Positions 62,828-64,000 of a stretch of 64,000 bases of DNA are shown here, piece after piece. The notes beneath the pieces are model-generated. The model had not been told where the DNA came from. It worked only from the letters and a program-made list of their open reading frames with translations, and did no database searches. Position numbers and translations under genes: made by a program. Numbering within the stretch: position 1 is the stretch's first letter; the number at the start of each line of letters is the position of its first letter. This stretch comes from Puia sp. (lineage in GTDB: Bacteria > Bacteroidota > Bacteroidia > Chitinophagales > Chitinophagaceae): positions 455,730-519,729 of the forward strand of contig JARLGZ010000269.1 in assembly GCA_031292515.1 (NCBI GenBank), read 5' to 3'.

Positions 62828-63838
62828 ACTCCAATTCCTCTGTGGTACAATTAAAAGGGGGCGTAAAGGCACAGTATATCATCTATCTGGCTCTGTTTCA
62901 ATTCCTGTATGGTACAATTAAAAGGTATAATTCCTTTACAGTCCCTTTCCGCTGATTGAGGTTTCAATTCCTATATGGTACAATTAAAAGATGGGTTACA
63001 ACCGGTCTACGGCTTACTATACCCGTTTCAATTCCTATATGGTACAATTAAAAGGGCAATAGCGAAGATTAAAATTAAGATCTTTTTCAGTTTCAATTCC
63101 TGTATGGTACAATTAAAAGCCGGCGCGGCCAAACTTTACCGGGTCATCGAACTGTTTCAATTCCTGTATGGTACAATTAAAAGCATTTAGACCAGGGTTT
63201 AGACGACATAGGAAGATACGTTTCAATTCCTGTATGGTACAATTAAAAGTATCTGAAAGATAGCGACAACACCGACATTGTACTGTTTCAATTCCTGTAT
63301 GGTACAATTAAAAGTATCTGAAAGATAGCGACAACACCGACATTGTACTGTTTCAATTCCTGTATGGTACAATTAAAAGTTCGAAGAGGCCACGGGGTTT
63401 TTTCAAGGAAGGACGTTTCAATTCCTGTATGGTACAATTAAAAGCTTCCGGCTATTGCGACGGCATTCAGTAAGGTAACCGGGTTTCAATTCCTGTATGG
63501 TACAATTAAAAGGTCCGACTCCAGCTTGCTTACGCTCTCTTCCTTTTGTTTCAATTCCTGTATGGTACAATTAAAAGAGTCCTGAGTGGCACCCGGGAGA
63601 ACCTGGTTTCCAAGTTTCAATTCCTGTATGGTACAATTAAAAGAAACCACCTTTTCGTCGAATCGCCGACAACAAGATGTTTCAATTCCTGTATGGTACA
63701 ATTAAAAGTCTGGTTCGCGGACTCGGATGCGGGCCTCTGCTCCGTTTCAATTCCTGTATGGTACAATTAAAAGTGGCAAGGAAGTGGTTTCCATCGATGG
63801 GAAGGTTCGTTTCAATTCCTGTATGGTACAATTAAAAG
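62828..63838 (-). CRISPR. CRISPR array: 16 repeats of 30 bp, 15 spacers of 34-38 nt
   Basis: Repeats start at 62828, 62895, 62961, 63025, 63090, 63154, 63220, 63285, 63350, 63415, 63483, 63548, 63614, 63679, 63744 and 63809. On the plus strand each begins GTTTCAATTCCTGTATGG and ends CAATTAAAAG. Read on the minus strand the repeat ends in ATTGAAAC, the usual 8-nt crRNA handle of type I-B and type III systems, so transcription is probably leftward with the leader beyond 63838. In agreement, the leftmost repeat is degenerate (5 mismatches) and the third and fourth share a variant base, as expected at the trailer end. Spacers 7 and 8 are identical. No cas genes are in the window. Confidence 0.97.
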
Positions 63839-63871
63839 ACACAAATGGGGCCACGGTGAAGAGAGTATTCC

Positions 63872-64000
63872 ACTAAGTGTGTCAGTTTAAAATTTTCGTA
63901 AATTTAAACTGATAAACATGGAAAAGCAATCATTCGATTTTGAAACATTCAAAAAGCAGGCAGCCAGCCGGATCAAGAACGGCGAGACGCTGCTGGGTAA
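63872..64000 (+). mobile_element. Left end of an IS256-type insertion sequence (partial)
   Basis: About 33 bases past the last visible repeat, spacer-like sequence gives way to an AT-rich segment with CAGTTTAAA...TTTAAACTG (inverted 9-bp arms, 63884-63912) just before a transposase start codon. The exact end cannot be fixed because the right end and target duplication lie outside the window. The element sits at the inferred leader side of the CRISPR array, inside or directly beside a spacer. Confidence 0.65.
63918..64000 (+). CDS. IS256 family transposase, N-terminal fragment
   Basis: Only 27 codons are inside the window: MEKQSFDFETFKKQAASRIK followed by NGETLLG. The F-D-F/Y-E-x-F-K opening and the G-x-x-L-x-G step are the usual N-terminus of IS256/mutator-type transposases in Bacteroidota. 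The gene is cut by the window edge; nothing can be said about its integrity. Confidence 0.7.
   Translation, partial: MEKQSFDFETFKKQAASRIKNGETLLG

Noticed and set aside
62739..63770. Several short open frames on both strands translating to FQFLYGTIKR or FNCTIQELK repeats
   Set aside because: They are translations of the CRISPR repeat itself and not genes.

Overview
The window reads as a chromosomal segment of a Bacteroidota bacterium, most likely from the Chitinophagaceae or a close relative. Four type IX secretion/gliding genes point there: a PorV-like outer-membrane protein, a GldJ lipoprotein, a PorP/SprF protein and a cargo protein with a T9SS type A sorting domain. Supporting signs are a short primary sigma factor without region 1.1, several TAnnTTTG (-7) promoter elements typical of the phylum, BshA for bacillithiol, and lineage-typical domains (DUF4292, DUF4288, LytTR pairs). 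No rRNA or tRNA gene was recognised.

Layout. 0.27-4.5 kb: a compact same-strand cluster of thioredoxin-like protein, ApbE-type flavin transferase, tiny DUF4266 lipoprotein, DUF3570 outer-membrane protein and a BamA-like barrel, which looks like an uncharacterised envelope redox module. 4.6-9.5 kb: ArsB-type transporter, HtrA protease, a carboxypeptidase-regulatory-like protein and a YdcF protein. 9.7-13.4 kb: a histidine kinase / receiver / hybrid kinase operon. 13.5-18.4 kb: murF, gldJ and divergent porV. 18.6-24.9 kb: ispF, dut, DUF4292 lipoprotein, EnvC-like factor, bshA, M28 peptidase. 25-34.8 kb: RsmI-like methylase, EI24 protein, alkyladenine glycosylase, PorP/SprF, upp, anmK, a LytTR two-component pair next to DUF4288 and LiaF-like genes, and a T9SS cargo protein. 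35-46.6 kb: adenine deaminase, two paralogous secreted proteins, glycosyltransferase, trmD, S4 protein, M20 dipeptidase, CDF transporter, LptF/G permease and two small genes. 47-56.2 kb: mostly information processing (rpoD, ffh, rpsP, rimM, two pseudouridine synthases, rlmN) plus a peroxiredoxin and a Spy-like protein. 56.4-61.6 kb: sulfatase, OmpR/HK pair and a beta-propeller lipoprotein.

61.7-64 kb is the accessory tail. It holds a 3' fragment of a second sulfatase, three fossil CRISPR repeats, a decayed HEPN-MNT (toxin-antitoxin type) gene pair, a 16-repeat CRISPR array with one duplicated spacer, and the left part of an IS256-type element at the inferred leader end. No cas gene lies in the window. 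Two patterns cut across the window: a 7-bp tandem repeat (TRGTSAG) that sits on the stop codons of several unrelated genes, and -7 promoter elements placed 4-7 nt from start codons, which suggests leaderless mRNAs.
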